64,000 nt of DNA from contig NZ_JBMSDZ010000009.1 of NCBI RefSeq assembly GCF_049445995.1, forward strand, positions 82,600-146,599, given 5' to 3'. Position 1 is the first letter of the stretch; each line of letters begins with the position of its first letter. Made by a program: the position numbers and the translations under genes. Below are positions 1 through 8,793 of the stretch, one piece after another. The notes beneath the pieces were generated by a model. The model was not told where the DNA came from. It was given only the letters and a program-made list of their open reading frames with translations, and searched no databases. This DNA is from Dyella_A sp049445995. GTDB lineage: Bacteria > Pseudomonadota > Gammaproteobacteria > Xanthomonadales > Rhodanobacteraceae.

Positions 1-167
1 CCGGGCAGATCGAGGGCCACACCATCTGCGCCTTCGGCGAAGCGGCCGCCTGGCCGGTGCAGGGCTTCCTGCACCACTTCTGGGACGAGTTCGAATACTT
101 CGTGCGCAACGGTCGCTCCATCGTGGATGACCAGTTTGCCGCAGCAAACCAGGGAGTCGCCGCCTGA
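1..167 (+). CDS. nuoF: NADH-quinone oxidoreductase subunit F, C-terminal end (partial)
   Basis: Only the last 54 codons are in the window; the gene enters from the left edge and reads in frame from base 3. The residues GHTICAFGEAAAWPVQGF are the conserved C-terminal segment of NuoF, the flavin and NADH-binding subunit of complex I, and the Cys there belongs to the motif that holds the N3 [4Fe-4S] cluster. The stop TGA overlaps the ATG of nuoG by one base, so the two are translationally coupled in the nuo operon. Identification rests on this tail plus position directly before nuoG. Confidence 0.93.
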   Translation, partial: GQIEGHTICAFGEAAAWPVQGFLHHFWDEFEYFVRNGRSIVDDQFAAANQGVAA

Positions 168-2494
168 TGAGCGCGCAGCCAGTGCCCCCCGCCCTCGATC
201 TGCTCAATATCGAGATCGACGGCAAGCCCACCCGGATCCGCAAGGGTGCCATGATCATCGAAGCGGCCGACGCCATCGGTGTGGCGATCCCGCGCTTCTG
301 CTACCACCGTAAGCTGCCCATCGCCGCCAACTGCCGCATGTGCCTGGTCGACGTGGAGATGGGCGGCAAGCTGATGCCCAAGCCGCAGCCGGCGTGCGCC
401 ACGCCGGTGGCCGAGGGCATGAGGGTGATGACGCGCTCGGAGAAGGCGCTGAAGTTCCAGAAGGACGTGATGGAGTTCCTTCTGATCAACCATCCGCTGG
501 ACTGCCCGATCTGCGATCAGGGCGGTGAGTGCGAGCTGCAGGACGTGGCGCTGGGCTACGGCCGCAGCGTGTCGCGCTACACCGAGCGCAAGCGCACCGT
601 GGCCGACGAGAACATCGGTCCGCTGGTCGCCACCGAGATGACCCGCTGCATCCAGTGCACCCGCTGCGTGCGCTTCACCAGCGAGATCGCCGGCACCTAC
701 GAGCTCGGCGGCATGAACCGCGGCGAGAACCTGCAGATCGGCACCTACATCGGCAAGACGCTCGATACCGAGCTGTCGGGCAACATCATCGACGTCTGCC
801 CGGTCGGCGCGCTGACCGACAAGCCGTTCCAGTTCAAGGCACGCGCCTGGGAGCTGATCGCCAAGCCGTCGATCGGCTACCACGACGCGCTCGGTTCCAA
901 CCTGTGGCTGCACACACGCCGCGGCGAAGTGCTGCGCACGGTGCCGCGCGACAACGAATCGATCAACGAGTGCTGGCTGTCCGACCGCGACCGCTACAGC
1001 TATCAGGGCCTGTATGCCGCCGACCGCATCGGCGTACCGGAAGTGAAGCGCAATGGCCGGTGGCAGGCGACCACCTGGGACGACGCGCTGGCGTTCGCCG
1101 CCGAGGCGCTGCAGCAGCTGCCGGGCAGCGAGCTGGGCGTGCTGGTCCATCCAGCCACCAGCAACGAGGAGGGCGACCTGTTGGTGCGTCTGGCGCGCGG
1201 CCTGGGCAGCGTCCACGTCGACCACCGCCTGCGCCAGCTCGACTTCGCCGACGCTGCCGCGGCCACGACGTTCGCGATGCCGGTGGCCGAGGTGGCCAAG
1301 GTACGCGCCGCGCTGCTGGTCGGCTCCAACCTGCGTCACGAAATGCCGCTGCTCAACCATCGCCTGCATCAGGCGGTGAAGAAGGGCGCGAGGGTCTACA
1401 CGGTCAACCCGGCTGCTTTCGACTTCAACTACCGGCTGGCGGGCGAGACCGTGGTCGCGCCGCACGCGCTGGTCGACGCGCTGCTGTCGCTGGCCCATGC
1501 GGCCGTGGCGGCGGGCGCCTCGGCGCCGGCGGCGCTGGTCGATGCGATCGGGCATGCGTCCTCGGACCAGGGCGACACCGAGGCGCTGGCCGCACTCAAG
1601 AGCGGCAGCGCGGTGATCGTGCTGGGCGAGCTGGCGGTGACCCACCCGCAGGCTTCCTGGCTGCGCGCCATTGCCCGCTTCATTGCCGAAGCGACCGGCG
1701 CCGCACTCAACGAACTGCCGGTGGGTGCCAATGCGATCGGCCTCGGCCGTGCCGGCGTGCTGCCGGGCAACGGCGGCCTCGACGCGCAGGCAATGCTGGC
1801 CAAACCGCGCAAGGGTTATGTGCTGTACGGCGTGGAGCCGCCGCACGACTTCGCCGACGGCGACGCCGCGCTCAAGGCACTGCTGAGCGCCGAGAGCGTG
1901 GTGGCGTTCGCCGCCTACGCCAGCCCGGCGTTGCGCGACGTGGCCGACGTGATCCTGCCGATCGCGCTGCTACCGGAATCGGAGGGCACGCTGGTGAATG
2001 TGGATGGCCTCGCCCAGCAGCAACTGGCGGGCGCCAAGGCGCCGGGCCAGGCGCGTCCGGGCTGGAAGGTGCTGCGCGCGCTCGGTGGCCTGATGCAGTT
2101 CGCCGGCTTCGAGTTCGACGATCTCGCCGGCCTGCGTGCGGGCATGGCCGAGCGTCCTTCCGCTGCGGCGAATGCGGGTCTGGCCGTGCGTTCCGCGGTC
2201 GCCGGGCCGAGTCGACTGGCCGACTGGCCGATCTACCGCACCGACGCCGTGCTGCGCCGCGCGACGGCGTTGAACGCCCATCCGCTCAACCGCGCCCCGG
2301 CCGTGCGCCTGAACGCGGACGAGGCCGCCCGCCAGGGCGTCGCCGATGGCGCTTCGGTGCGCGTGGGCCACGTCGTGCTGCCGGTGGTGGTCGATGGCGC
2401 AGTGCCGGACGGCGCCGCGTGGATCGAGGCCGCGCATGAACTCACCGCGACGCTGCCGGCCTACGGCGCGTCCCTCACCCTGAGCAAGGCTTAA
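167..2494 (+). CDS. nuoG: NADH-quinone oxidoreductase subunit G
   Basis: The 775-residue iron-sulfur subunit of the complex I peripheral arm, which passes electrons from the NuoF flavin toward quinone. All N-terminal cluster ligands are visible: C45, C56, C59 and C77 for the [2Fe-2S] cluster N1b; H109, C113, C116 and C122 for N5; C161, C164, C167 and C211 for N4. The rest is the molybdopterin-oxidoreductase-like domain, which has lost its cofactor in this family. Length is typical for proteobacterial NuoG outside the enterics. It starts on the last base of the nuoF stop and ends 4 bases before nuoH. Confidence 0.97.
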   Translation: MSAQPVPPALDLLNIEIDGKPTRIRKGAMIIEAADAIGVAIPRFCYHRKLPIAANCRMCLVDVEMGGKLMPKPQPACATPVAEGMRVMTRSEKALKFQKDVMEFLLINHPLDCPICDQGGECELQDVALGYGRSVSRYTERKRTVADENIGPLVATEMTRCIQCTRCVRFTSEIAGTYELGGMNRGENLQIGTYIGKTLDTELSGNIIDVCPVGALTDKPFQFKARAWELIAKPSIGYHDALGSNLWLHTRRGEVLRTVPRDNESINECWLSDRDRYSYQGLYAADRIGVPEVKRNGRWQATTWDDALAFAAEALQQLPGSELGVLVHPATSNEEGDLLVRLARGLGSVHVDHRLRQLDFADAAAATTFAMPVAEVAKVRAALLVGSNLRHEMPLLNHRLHQAVKKGARVYTVNPAAFDFNYRLAGETVVAPHALVDALLSLAHAAVAAGASAPAALVDAIGHASSDQGDTEALAALKSGSAVIVLGELAVTHPQASWLRAIARFIAEATGAALNELPVGANAIGLGRAGVLPGNGGLDAQAMLAKPRKGYVLYGVEPPHDFADGDAALKALLSAESVVAFAAYASPALRDVADVILPIALLPESEGTLVNVDGLAQQQLAGAKAPGQARPGWKVLRALGGLMQFAGFEFDDLAGLRAGMAERPSAAANAGLAVRSAVAGPSRLADWPIYRTDAVLRRATALNAHPLNRAPAVRLNADEAARQGVADGASVRVGHVVLPVVVDGAVPDGAAWIEAAHELTATLPAYGASLTLSKA

Positions 2495-2498
2495 GCCC

Positions 2499-3515
2499 AT
2501 GGGCGACCAGATCCTCAACCAGCTCGTCTGGCCGGTCATCTACATCCTGTGCATCGCGGTGCCGCTGATTCTGGCGGTGGCCATGTTCGTGTACTGGGAG
2601 CGCAAGGTCATCGGCTGGATGCACGTGCGCATGGGGCCGAACAAGATCGGCCCGCTGGGTCTGCTGCAGGCCTTCGCCGACGTGGTCAAGCTGCTGATCA
2701 AGGAAGTGATTCTGCCGACCAACGCGAACAAGTTCCTGTACTACCTCGCGCCGATGCTGGCGCTGGTACCGGCACTGGCCGCGTGGTCGGTGATCCCGTT
2801 CGGCGAGAAGATGGTGCTGGCCAACGTCAACGCGGGATTGCTGTACCTGCTGGCGATGACCTCGCTGGGCGTGTACGGCATCATCCTGGCCGGCTGGGCC
2901 TCCAACTCGCGCTACGCGTTGCTCGGCGCGATGCGCTCGGCCGCGCAGGTGATCTCCTACGAACTGGCGATGGGCCTGTGCCTGGTGTGCGTGCTGGTGC
3001 TGGCCGGTTCGCTCAACCTGACCGACATCGTGCACGCGCAGTCCGGCCCGAAGGGCATCGGAGAGTGGTTCATGTGGCCGCTGCTGCCGGTGTTCGTCAT
3101 CTACTTCATCTCCGGCGTGGCCGAAACCAACCGCGCGCCGTTCGACGTGGCCGAGGGCGAGTCGGAGATCGTCGCCGGCTTCCACGTGGAGTATTCCGGA
3201 TCGGCCTTCGCGATCTTCTTTCTGGCCGAGTACGCCAACATGATCCTGGTGAGCTTCCTCGCCTCGGTCCTGTTCATGGGCGGCTGGCTGAGCCCGTTCC
3301 CCGAGAGCTGGGGCTGGATCGGCCATGGCGGCTTCATCTGGCTGTTCATCAAGGCCTTCGTGTTCGCCTTCATGTTCCTCTGGTTCCGCGCCAGCTTCCC
3401 GCGCTACCGCTATGACCAGATCATGCGGCTGGGCTGGAAGGTGTTCATTCCCATCACCATCGTGTGGGTCCTCGTTGCCGGCTGCATGAAGTATTTCGGC
3501 TGGGTCGTGGTGTGA
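2499..3515 (+). CDS. nuoH: NADH-quinone oxidoreductase subunit H
   Basis: A 338-residue membrane subunit forming the quinone-binding site at the junction of the peripheral and membrane arms. It is strongly hydrophobic with about eight membrane segments. The conserved signatures RMGPNKIGPLGLLQ near the N-terminus and ETNRAPFDVAEGESE in the quinone-site loop are present; the acidic residues of the latter are essential in the family. It follows nuoG after 4 bases. Unusually for a nuo operon, the next gene is 172 bases away because two hairpin repeats occupy the spacer. Confidence 0.97.
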   Translation: MGDQILNQLVWPVIYILCIAVPLILAVAMFVYWERKVIGWMHVRMGPNKIGPLGLLQAFADVVKLLIKEVILPTNANKFLYYLAPMLALVPALAAWSVIPFGEKMVLANVNAGLLYLLAMTSLGVYGIILAGWASNSRYALLGAMRSAAQVISYELAMGLCLVCVLVLAGSLNLTDIVHAQSGPKGIGEWFMWPLLPVFVIYFISGVAETNRAPFDVAEGESEIVAGFHVEYSGSAFAIFFLAEYANMILVSFLASVLFMGGWLSPFPESWGWIGHGGFIWLFIKAFVFAFMFLWFRASFPRYRYDQIMRLGWKVFIPITIVWVLVAGCMKYFGWVVV

Positions 3516-3546
3516 AGATGATGATGCGAGATTTTGGCGAGCACCT

Positions 3547-3665
3547 GCCCCTCACCTCGATCCTCTCCCCGGAGGGGAGAGGAGGCGAACGCAAAGAGCC
3601 ATGCTTATGCATGCACCCGCCCCTCATCCGCCCTGACGGGCACCTTCTCCCCGGCGGGGAGAAGG
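3547..3665. repeat. Two REP-like hairpins between nuoH and nuoI
   Basis: Two related units share the head GCCCCTCA. Unit 1 has a perfect 9-bp stem (3562-3570 with 3574-3582, loop GGA). Unit 2 has a perfect 10-bp stem (3643-3652 with 3656-3665, loop GGC) and a smaller GC hairpin before it at about 3630-3640. Heads of this CCCCTCA..CTTCTCCCCG type are common dispersed elements in many proteobacterial genomes. They lie within the operon with no T-tract, so they would be transcribed as mRNA hairpins and need not terminate. Confidence 0.8.
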
Positions 3666-3687
3666 GAGTCAAGCCGAGAGCGTTCCC

Positions 3688-4179
3688 ATGAACCGCATTA
3701 CCCACTATTTCAAGAGCCTGCTGCTGATCGAGTTGCTCAAGGGCATGGGCCTGACCATGCGCTACATGTTCAAGCCCAAGTACACGATGCGCTACCCGAT
3801 GGAGCACATCCCCAAGTCGAACCGCTTCCGCGGCCTGCACGCGCTGCGCCGCTACCCGAACGGCGAGGAGCGCTGCATCGCGTGCAAGCTGTGCGAGGCG
3901 GTGTGTCCGGCGCTGGCGATCACCATCGACTCGGCGCCGCGCGCCAGTGATGGCCAGCGTCGCACCACGCGCTACGACATCGACCTGTTCAAGTGCATCT
4001 TCTGCGGCTTCTGCGAGGAGAGCTGCCCGGTTGATTCGATCGTGGAGACCTCGATCCACGAGTACCACTTCGAGCAGCGTGGCGAGAACGTGGTGACCAA
4101 GCCGCAGCTGCTCGCCATTGGCGACCGCTTCGAGGCCGATATCGCCGCCGCCCGCGCGCAAGACGCGGCCTACCGCTGA
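3688..4179 (+). CDS. nuoI: NADH-quinone oxidoreductase subunit I
   Basis: A 163-residue ferredoxin-like subunit carrying clusters N6a and N6b, between NuoG and the terminal cluster N2 in NuoB. Two CxxCxxCxxxCP motifs are complete: C63/C66/C69/C73 and C103/C106/C109/C113. The N-terminal 40 residues form the amphipathic region that anchors the protein to the membrane arm. The start lies 22 bases past the second hairpin repeat, with GGGAG (3660s) as a possible ribosome-binding site, so the repeat contributes the translation signal. Confidence 0.97.
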   Translation: MNRITHYFKSLLLIELLKGMGLTMRYMFKPKYTMRYPMEHIPKSNRFRGLHALRRYPNGEERCIACKLCEAVCPALAITIDSAPRASDGQRRTTRYDIDLFKCIFCGFCEESCPVDSIVETSIHEYHFEQRGENVVTKPQLLAIGDRFEADIAAARAQDAAYR

Positions 4180-4194
4180 GGGCATGGGATATTC

Positions 4195-4839
4195 ATGATC
4201 AATCCACAGTTGTTCCAGCTCGTCTGCTTCTACGCCTTCGCCACCGTGACGGTGGCCTCGGCGCTGGCGGTGATCACCCTGCGCAACTCGGTGCATGCCG
4301 TGCTTGCGCTGGTGCTCACCTTCTTCAGCTCCGCCTGTATCTGGCTGCTGGCCGAGGCCGAGTTCCTGGCCATCGCGCTGATCGTGGTCTACGTGGGCGC
4401 GGTGATGGTGCTGTTCCTGTTCGTGGTGATGATGCTCGACATCGACCAGGAGAAGATGCGCGAGGGCTTCGTCAAGTTCCTGCCGGTGGGCCTGATCGTG
4501 GCGCTGGTGATGCTCGGCGAGATGCTGGCGCTGATCGGCGTGCGCGCGATGCACGCCACGGTGCTGGGCGAGAATCCCGCCACTGCTGCCGGCCTGTCCA
4601 ACACCGCCTGGCTGGGCCATGCGCTGTATACCGATTACCTGCTGCCGTTCGAGATCGCCGCGCTGATCCTCACCGTGGGCGTGGTGGCGGCGGTGGCGCT
4701 GACGCTGCGTCATCGCGGCGGTGCGCGCTACCAGAGCGCCAGCCAGCAGGTGGCGGTGAAGGCGAGCGATCGTGTGCGCATCGTCAAGATGGCCGCCGAT
4801 ACGTCGTACGACCCGCCGTCCGCCGAGGAGACCAAGTGA
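4195..4839 (+). CDS. nuoJ: NADH-quinone oxidoreductase subunit J
   Basis: A 214-residue membrane subunit with five predicted membrane helices. The segment LIVVYVGAVMVLFLFVVMMLD is the conserved third helix of NuoJ, which contains the pi-bulge implicated in coupling. The hydrophilic tail of roughly 45 residues after the last helix is longer than in E. coli. Its stop overlaps the start of nuoK as TGATG, implying translational coupling. Confidence 0.96.
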   Translation: MINPQLFQLVCFYAFATVTVASALAVITLRNSVHAVLALVLTFFSSACIWLLAEAEFLAIALIVVYVGAVMVLFLFVVMMLDIDQEKMREGFVKFLPVGLIVALVMLGEMLALIGVRAMHATVLGENPATAAGLSNTAWLGHALYTDYLLPFEIAALILTVGVVAAVALTLRHRGGARYQSASQQVAVKASDRVRIVKMAADTSYDPPSAEETK

Positions 4840-5144
4840 TGCTCACGCTCTCGCACTACATCGTGCTCGGCGCGGTGCTGTTCTGCATCTCCGTGGCCGG
4901 CCTGTTCATCAACCGCAAGAACGTCATCGTGCTGCTGATGGCGATCGAGTTGATGCTGCTGGCGGTGAACATGAACTTCGTGGCGTTTTCGCGCTTCCTG
5001 GGCGACGTCTCCGGCCAGGTGTTCGTGTTCTTCATCCTCACCGTGGCCGCGGCGGAATCCGCGATCGGCCTGGCGATCCTGGTGCTGCTGTTCCGCAATC
5101 GCAGCACGATCAACGTCGCCGAAATCGACAGCATGAAGGGCTGA
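4839..5144 (+). CDS. nuoK: NADH-quinone oxidoreductase subunit K
   Basis: A 101-residue membrane subunit, the size expected for NuoK (MrpC-like). Three helices are visible, with the conserved helix-2 Glu in LLMAIELMLLAVN and the helix-3 Glu in AAAESAIGLAILV, both part of the proton path. I chose the ATG that overlaps the nuoJ stop; a GTG three bases upstream is also in frame but would add one residue to the family start. Confidence 0.95.
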   Translation: MLTLSHYIVLGAVLFCISVAGLFINRKNVIVLLMAIELMLLAVNMNFVAFSRFLGDVSGQVFVFFILTVAAAESAIGLAILVLLFRNRSTINVAEIDSMKG

Positions 5145-5148
5145 GCGG

Positions 5149-7257
5149 ATGGAACTTTCGACTTCGATTCTGCTCACCATCGCTCTGGCGCCGCTGGTCG
5201 GCTGCCTGCTGGCGGGCTTCTTCGGCAAGTTCATCGGCAGGGCCGGCGCGCACAGCGTGACCATCCTCGGCCTGCTGGTGGCCTGCGGACTTTCGTTCTA
5301 CGTGCTGTACCAGATCACCGCAGGCGGTGCGCCGGTCTACAACCACAACCTGTACACCTGGTTCGAGATCGGCAAGTTCAGCGCCAGCGTGGGCTTCCTG
5401 GTCGATCGCCTCACTGCGATGATGATGGTGGTGGTGACCTTCGTGTCGCTGCTGGTGCACGTGTACACCATCGGCTACATGGCCGACGACGACGGTTACC
5501 AGCGCTTCTTCAGCTATATCTCGCTGTTCACCTTCTCGATGTTGATGCTCGTGATGAGCAACAACTTCATGCAGCTGTTCTTCGGCTGGGAGGCGGTGGG
5601 CCTGGTGTCGTACCTGTTGATCGGCTTCTGGTACAAGCGCCCGAGCGCGATCTTCGCCAACCTCAAGGCGTTCGTGGTCAATCGCGTGGGCGACTTCGGT
5701 TTTCTGCTCGGCATCGCCGCGGTGCTGTATTTCCTGGGCACCATGGACTACGCCGCCGCGTTCGCCGACGCGCCGACCCTGGTGGGCAAGACGCTGCAGA
5801 TCACCCAGAACCATGCGTGGGATGCCGCCACGGTGATCTGCGTGCTGCTGTTCATCGGCGCGATGGGCAAGTCGGCTCAGGTGCCGCTGCACGTGTGGCT
5901 GCCCGACTCGATGGAAGGCCCGACCCCGATCTCGGCGCTGATCCACGCCGCGACGATGGTGACCGCGGGCATCTTCATGGTGGCGCGCATGTCGCCCATC
6001 TTCGAGCTGTCCGGCCCGGCGCTGAGCTTCGTGTTGGTGATCGGTGCCACCGGCGCGCTGTTCACCGGCCTGATCGGCATCGTGCAGAACGACATCAAGC
6101 GGGTGGTGGCGTACTCCACGCTGTCGCAGCTGGGCTACATGACAGTGGCGCTGGGCGTGTCGGCCTACTCGGGCGCGGTGTTCCACCTGATGACCCACGC
6201 CTTCTTCAAGGCGCTGCTGTTCCTCGGCGCCGGCTCGGTGATCATCGCCATGCACCACGAGCAGGACATGCGCTACATGGGCGGCCTGCGCAAGTACATG
6301 CCGATCACCTGGATCACCATGTGGATCGGCTCGCTGGCGCTGTGCGGCGTGCCGTTCTTCGCCGGCTTCTACTCGAAGGACGCGATCATCGAGGCGGTGG
6401 GCGAATCGCATCGCTGGGGCGCCAGCTACGCCTACTTCTGCGTGATGGCCGGTGCCTTCGTCACGGCGCTGTACACCTTCCGTCAAATGTACCTGACCTT
6501 CCACGGCAAGGAGCGCTTCACCGTCGAGGCACATGGCGAACATGGGCACGCCGAAGCCGCCACCCATGCACATGCCGAATCCCATGCCGACCATCCCGGC
6601 GCTTCGAATGAATCGGTGCATCCGGACGAGCATTCGATGACCGAGCCGCACCATGGGACGCCCGGCGTACTGCATCACGCGCCGAAGGAGTCGCCGTGGG
6701 TGGTGACGCTGCCGTTGATACTGCTGGCGATCCCGTCGCTGCTGATCGGATTCCTGACCGTCGGCCCGATGCTGTTCGGCAACTGGTTCGGCCGGGCGAT
6801 CCACGTGGAAGAGGCGAACAACGTGCTGGGCGAGCTGGCCGGCAAGTTCCACGGCGCGGCGGCGATGGCGCTGCACGGGTTCACCCAATGGCCGTTCTTC
6901 CTGGTGCTGGCGGCGTTCCTCATCCAGACCTACATCTACCTGTTCAACCCGGCGCTGGCCGGCCGGATCAAGGGCGCGCTCAAGCCGCTGTGGATCATGC
7001 TGGACCGCAAGTACTGGGTGGACGACGTGTACTTCGCGGTCTTCGCCCGCGGTAGCGTGAAGCTTGGCCGGATGTTCTGGAAGGCAGGCGACGCGGCGGT
7101 GATCGACGGCGTGCTGGTCGACGGCTCGGCCGGGCTGGTGCAGCGCATCGCCGCCAACGCGCGTCGGCTGCAGTCCGGCTACCTCTATCACTACGCCTTC
7201 GCGATGATTCTCGGCCTGATCCTGCTGCTCGGCGGGTTCTGGCTGGTCGGGCACTAA
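5149..7257 (+). CDS. nuoL: NADH-quinone oxidoreductase subunit L
   Basis: The 702-residue antiporter-like proton-pumping subunit, with the long lateral helix and final membrane segment at the C-terminus. Signatures include FFGWEAVGLVSYLLIGFW, the Lys-containing helix around GAMGKSAQVPLHVWLPDSMEGPTPISALIH, and a terminal segment ending GGFWLVGH. It is about 90 residues longer than E. coli NuoL, partly because of a histidine-rich hydrophilic insert at about residues 461-510 with 13 His in 50 residues, followed by ESPWVVTLPL where the membrane part resumes. Confidence 0.97.
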   Translation: MELSTSILLTIALAPLVGCLLAGFFGKFIGRAGAHSVTILGLLVACGLSFYVLYQITAGGAPVYNHNLYTWFEIGKFSASVGFLVDRLTAMMMVVVTFVSLLVHVYTIGYMADDDGYQRFFSYISLFTFSMLMLVMSNNFMQLFFGWEAVGLVSYLLIGFWYKRPSAIFANLKAFVVNRVGDFGFLLGIAAVLYFLGTMDYAAAFADAPTLVGKTLQITQNHAWDAATVICVLLFIGAMGKSAQVPLHVWLPDSMEGPTPISALIHAATMVTAGIFMVARMSPIFELSGPALSFVLVIGATGALFTGLIGIVQNDIKRVVAYSTLSQLGYMTVALGVSAYSGAVFHLMTHAFFKALLFLGAGSVIIAMHHEQDMRYMGGLRKYMPITWITMWIGSLALCGVPFFAGFYSKDAIIEAVGESHRWGASYAYFCVMAGAFVTALYTFRQMYLTFHGKERFTVEAHGEHGHAEAATHAHAESHADHPGASNESVHPDEHSMTEPHHGTPGVLHHAPKESPWVVTLPLILLAIPSLLIGFLTVGPMLFGNWFGRAIHVEEANNVLGELAGKFHGAAAMALHGFTQWPFFLVLAAFLIQTYIYLFNPALAGRIKGALKPLWIMLDRKYWVDDVYFAVFARGSVKLGRMFWKAGDAAVIDGVLVDGSAGLVQRIAANARRLQSGYLYHYAFAMILGLILLLGGFWLVGH

Positions 7258-7272
7258 AGGGAATCCAGCTCC

Positions 7273-8781
7273 ATGTTCAATCATTTGCTCAGCCTGCTGA
7301 TCTGGCTTCCCGTCGCTGGCGCAGTACCGGTGCTGCTGGCCGGTTCCGCCCGACCGGGACTGGCCCGCTGGCTCGCCCTGCTGGTCGCCATCCTCACCTT
7401 CGTGGTCAGCCTGTTTCTGCTGTCGCAGTACGACGCTGCTGGTGCGGCCATGCAGCTGGGCGAGGACCATCTGTGGATCGCCTCGCTCGGTGTGCACTAC
7501 GGCCTGGCGGTGGACGGCATCTCGGTGGCGCTGATCCTGCTCACCACCTTCGTCGGCATCCTGGTGATCGTGGGCGCCTGGGAGGTGATCCAGGACAAGC
7601 CGCACCAGTACATGGCCGCCATGCTGGTGCTCGAAGGCCTGATGATCGGCGTGTTCTGCGCCACCGATGCGCTGCTGTTCTACGTGTTCTTCGAGGCCAT
7701 GCTGATCCCGATGTTCATCCTCATCGGCGTCTGGGGCGGTCCGCGGCGCGTGTACGCCACGATCAAGTTCTTCATCTACACCTTCCTCGGTTCGATCTTC
7801 ATGCTGGTCGGCCTGATCTACCTGTACCTCAAGGCCGGTACGTTCGACCTGCACACGCTGGCGGCGCTGCCGTTGACCATGAAGGAGCAGAGCTGGCTGT
7901 TCTTCGCCTTCCTGCTGGCGTTCGCGGTGAAGGTGCCGATGGTGCCGGTGCACACCTGGCTGCCCGACGCCCACGTGGAGGCGCCGACCGGCGGCTCGGT
8001 GGTGCTGGCGGCGGTGATGCTGAAGATCGGCGGATACGGCTTCCTGCGTTTCTCGCTGCCGATCACGCCCGACGCCGCCGCGCACTTCGCGCCGCTGGTG
8101 ATCGTGCTGAGCCTGGTCGCGGTGGTCTACATCGGCTACGTCGCGCTGGTGCAGGACGACATGAAGAAGCTGGTGGCCTATTCGTCGGTGGCCCACATGG
8201 GCTTCGTGACGCTGGGCATCTTCATCGCCTTCATGCTGGTGCGCGACGCCAACAATCCGGATGCGGCCAAGCTGGGCATGCAGGGTGCGATGGTGCAGAT
8301 GATCTCGCACGGTTTCGTCTCCGGTGCGATGTTCTCGTGCATCGGCGTGCTGTACGACCGCCTGCACACGCGACAGATCAAGGACTACGGCGGCGTGATC
8401 AACGTCATGCCCTGGTTCGGCTTCTTCTACGTGCTGTTCGCCATGGCCAACTCCGGCCTGCCGGGCACCAGCGGGTTCGTCGGCGAGTTCATGGTGGTGC
8501 TGGCCAGCTTCACCGCCAATCCGTGGATCGCGCTGTTCGCCGCGTTCACCCTGATCATCGGCGCGGCCTACACGCTGTGGATGGTCAAGCGCGTGCTGTG
8601 GGGCGACATCACCAATCCGCACGTGGCGGAAATGAAGGAGATCAACGGGCGCGAGACCTTCGTGCTGGGCGCCTTCGCCGCCGCGGTGCTGGCGCTGGGC
8701 ATCTGGCCGCAGCCGCTGATCCACCTGATGGACAGCTCGGTGGCGCAGCTGGTCCAGCAGCTGGCCGTACACAAGATCTGA
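7273..8781 (+). CDS. nuoM: NADH-quinone oxidoreductase subunit M
   Basis: The 502-residue second antiporter-like subunit (MrpD-like) with about 14 membrane helices. Conserved features are the helix-5 Glu in FYVFFEAMLIPMFILIGVWGG, the VKVPMVPVHTWLPDAHVEAPTGGS loop, and NSGLPGTSGFVGEF. It starts 15 bases after nuoL with GGGAA upstream of the ATG and is followed by nuoN after 12 bases. Confidence 0.97.
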   Translation: MFNHLLSLLIWLPVAGAVPVLLAGSARPGLARWLALLVAILTFVVSLFLLSQYDAAGAAMQLGEDHLWIASLGVHYGLAVDGISVALILLTTFVGILVIVGAWEVIQDKPHQYMAAMLVLEGLMIGVFCATDALLFYVFFEAMLIPMFILIGVWGGPRRVYATIKFFIYTFLGSIFMLVGLIYLYLKAGTFDLHTLAALPLTMKEQSWLFFAFLLAFAVKVPMVPVHTWLPDAHVEAPTGGSVVLAAVMLKIGGYGFLRFSLPITPDAAAHFAPLVIVLSLVAVVYIGYVALVQDDMKKLVAYSSVAHMGFVTLGIFIAFMLVRDANNPDAAKLGMQGAMVQMISHGFVSGAMFSCIGVLYDRLHTRQIKDYGGVINVMPWFGFFYVLFAMANSGLPGTSGFVGEFMVVLASFTANPWIALFAAFTLIIGAAYTLWMVKRVLWGDITNPHVAEMKEINGRETFVLGAFAAAVLALGIWPQPLIHLMDSSVAQLVQQLAVHKI

Positions 8782-8793
8782 TCGGGACCGACC

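Noticed and set aside
3464..3691. A 75-codon frame in the nuoH-nuoI gap
   Set aside because: It mostly translates the two hairpin repeats and the ends of both genes; no family similarity.
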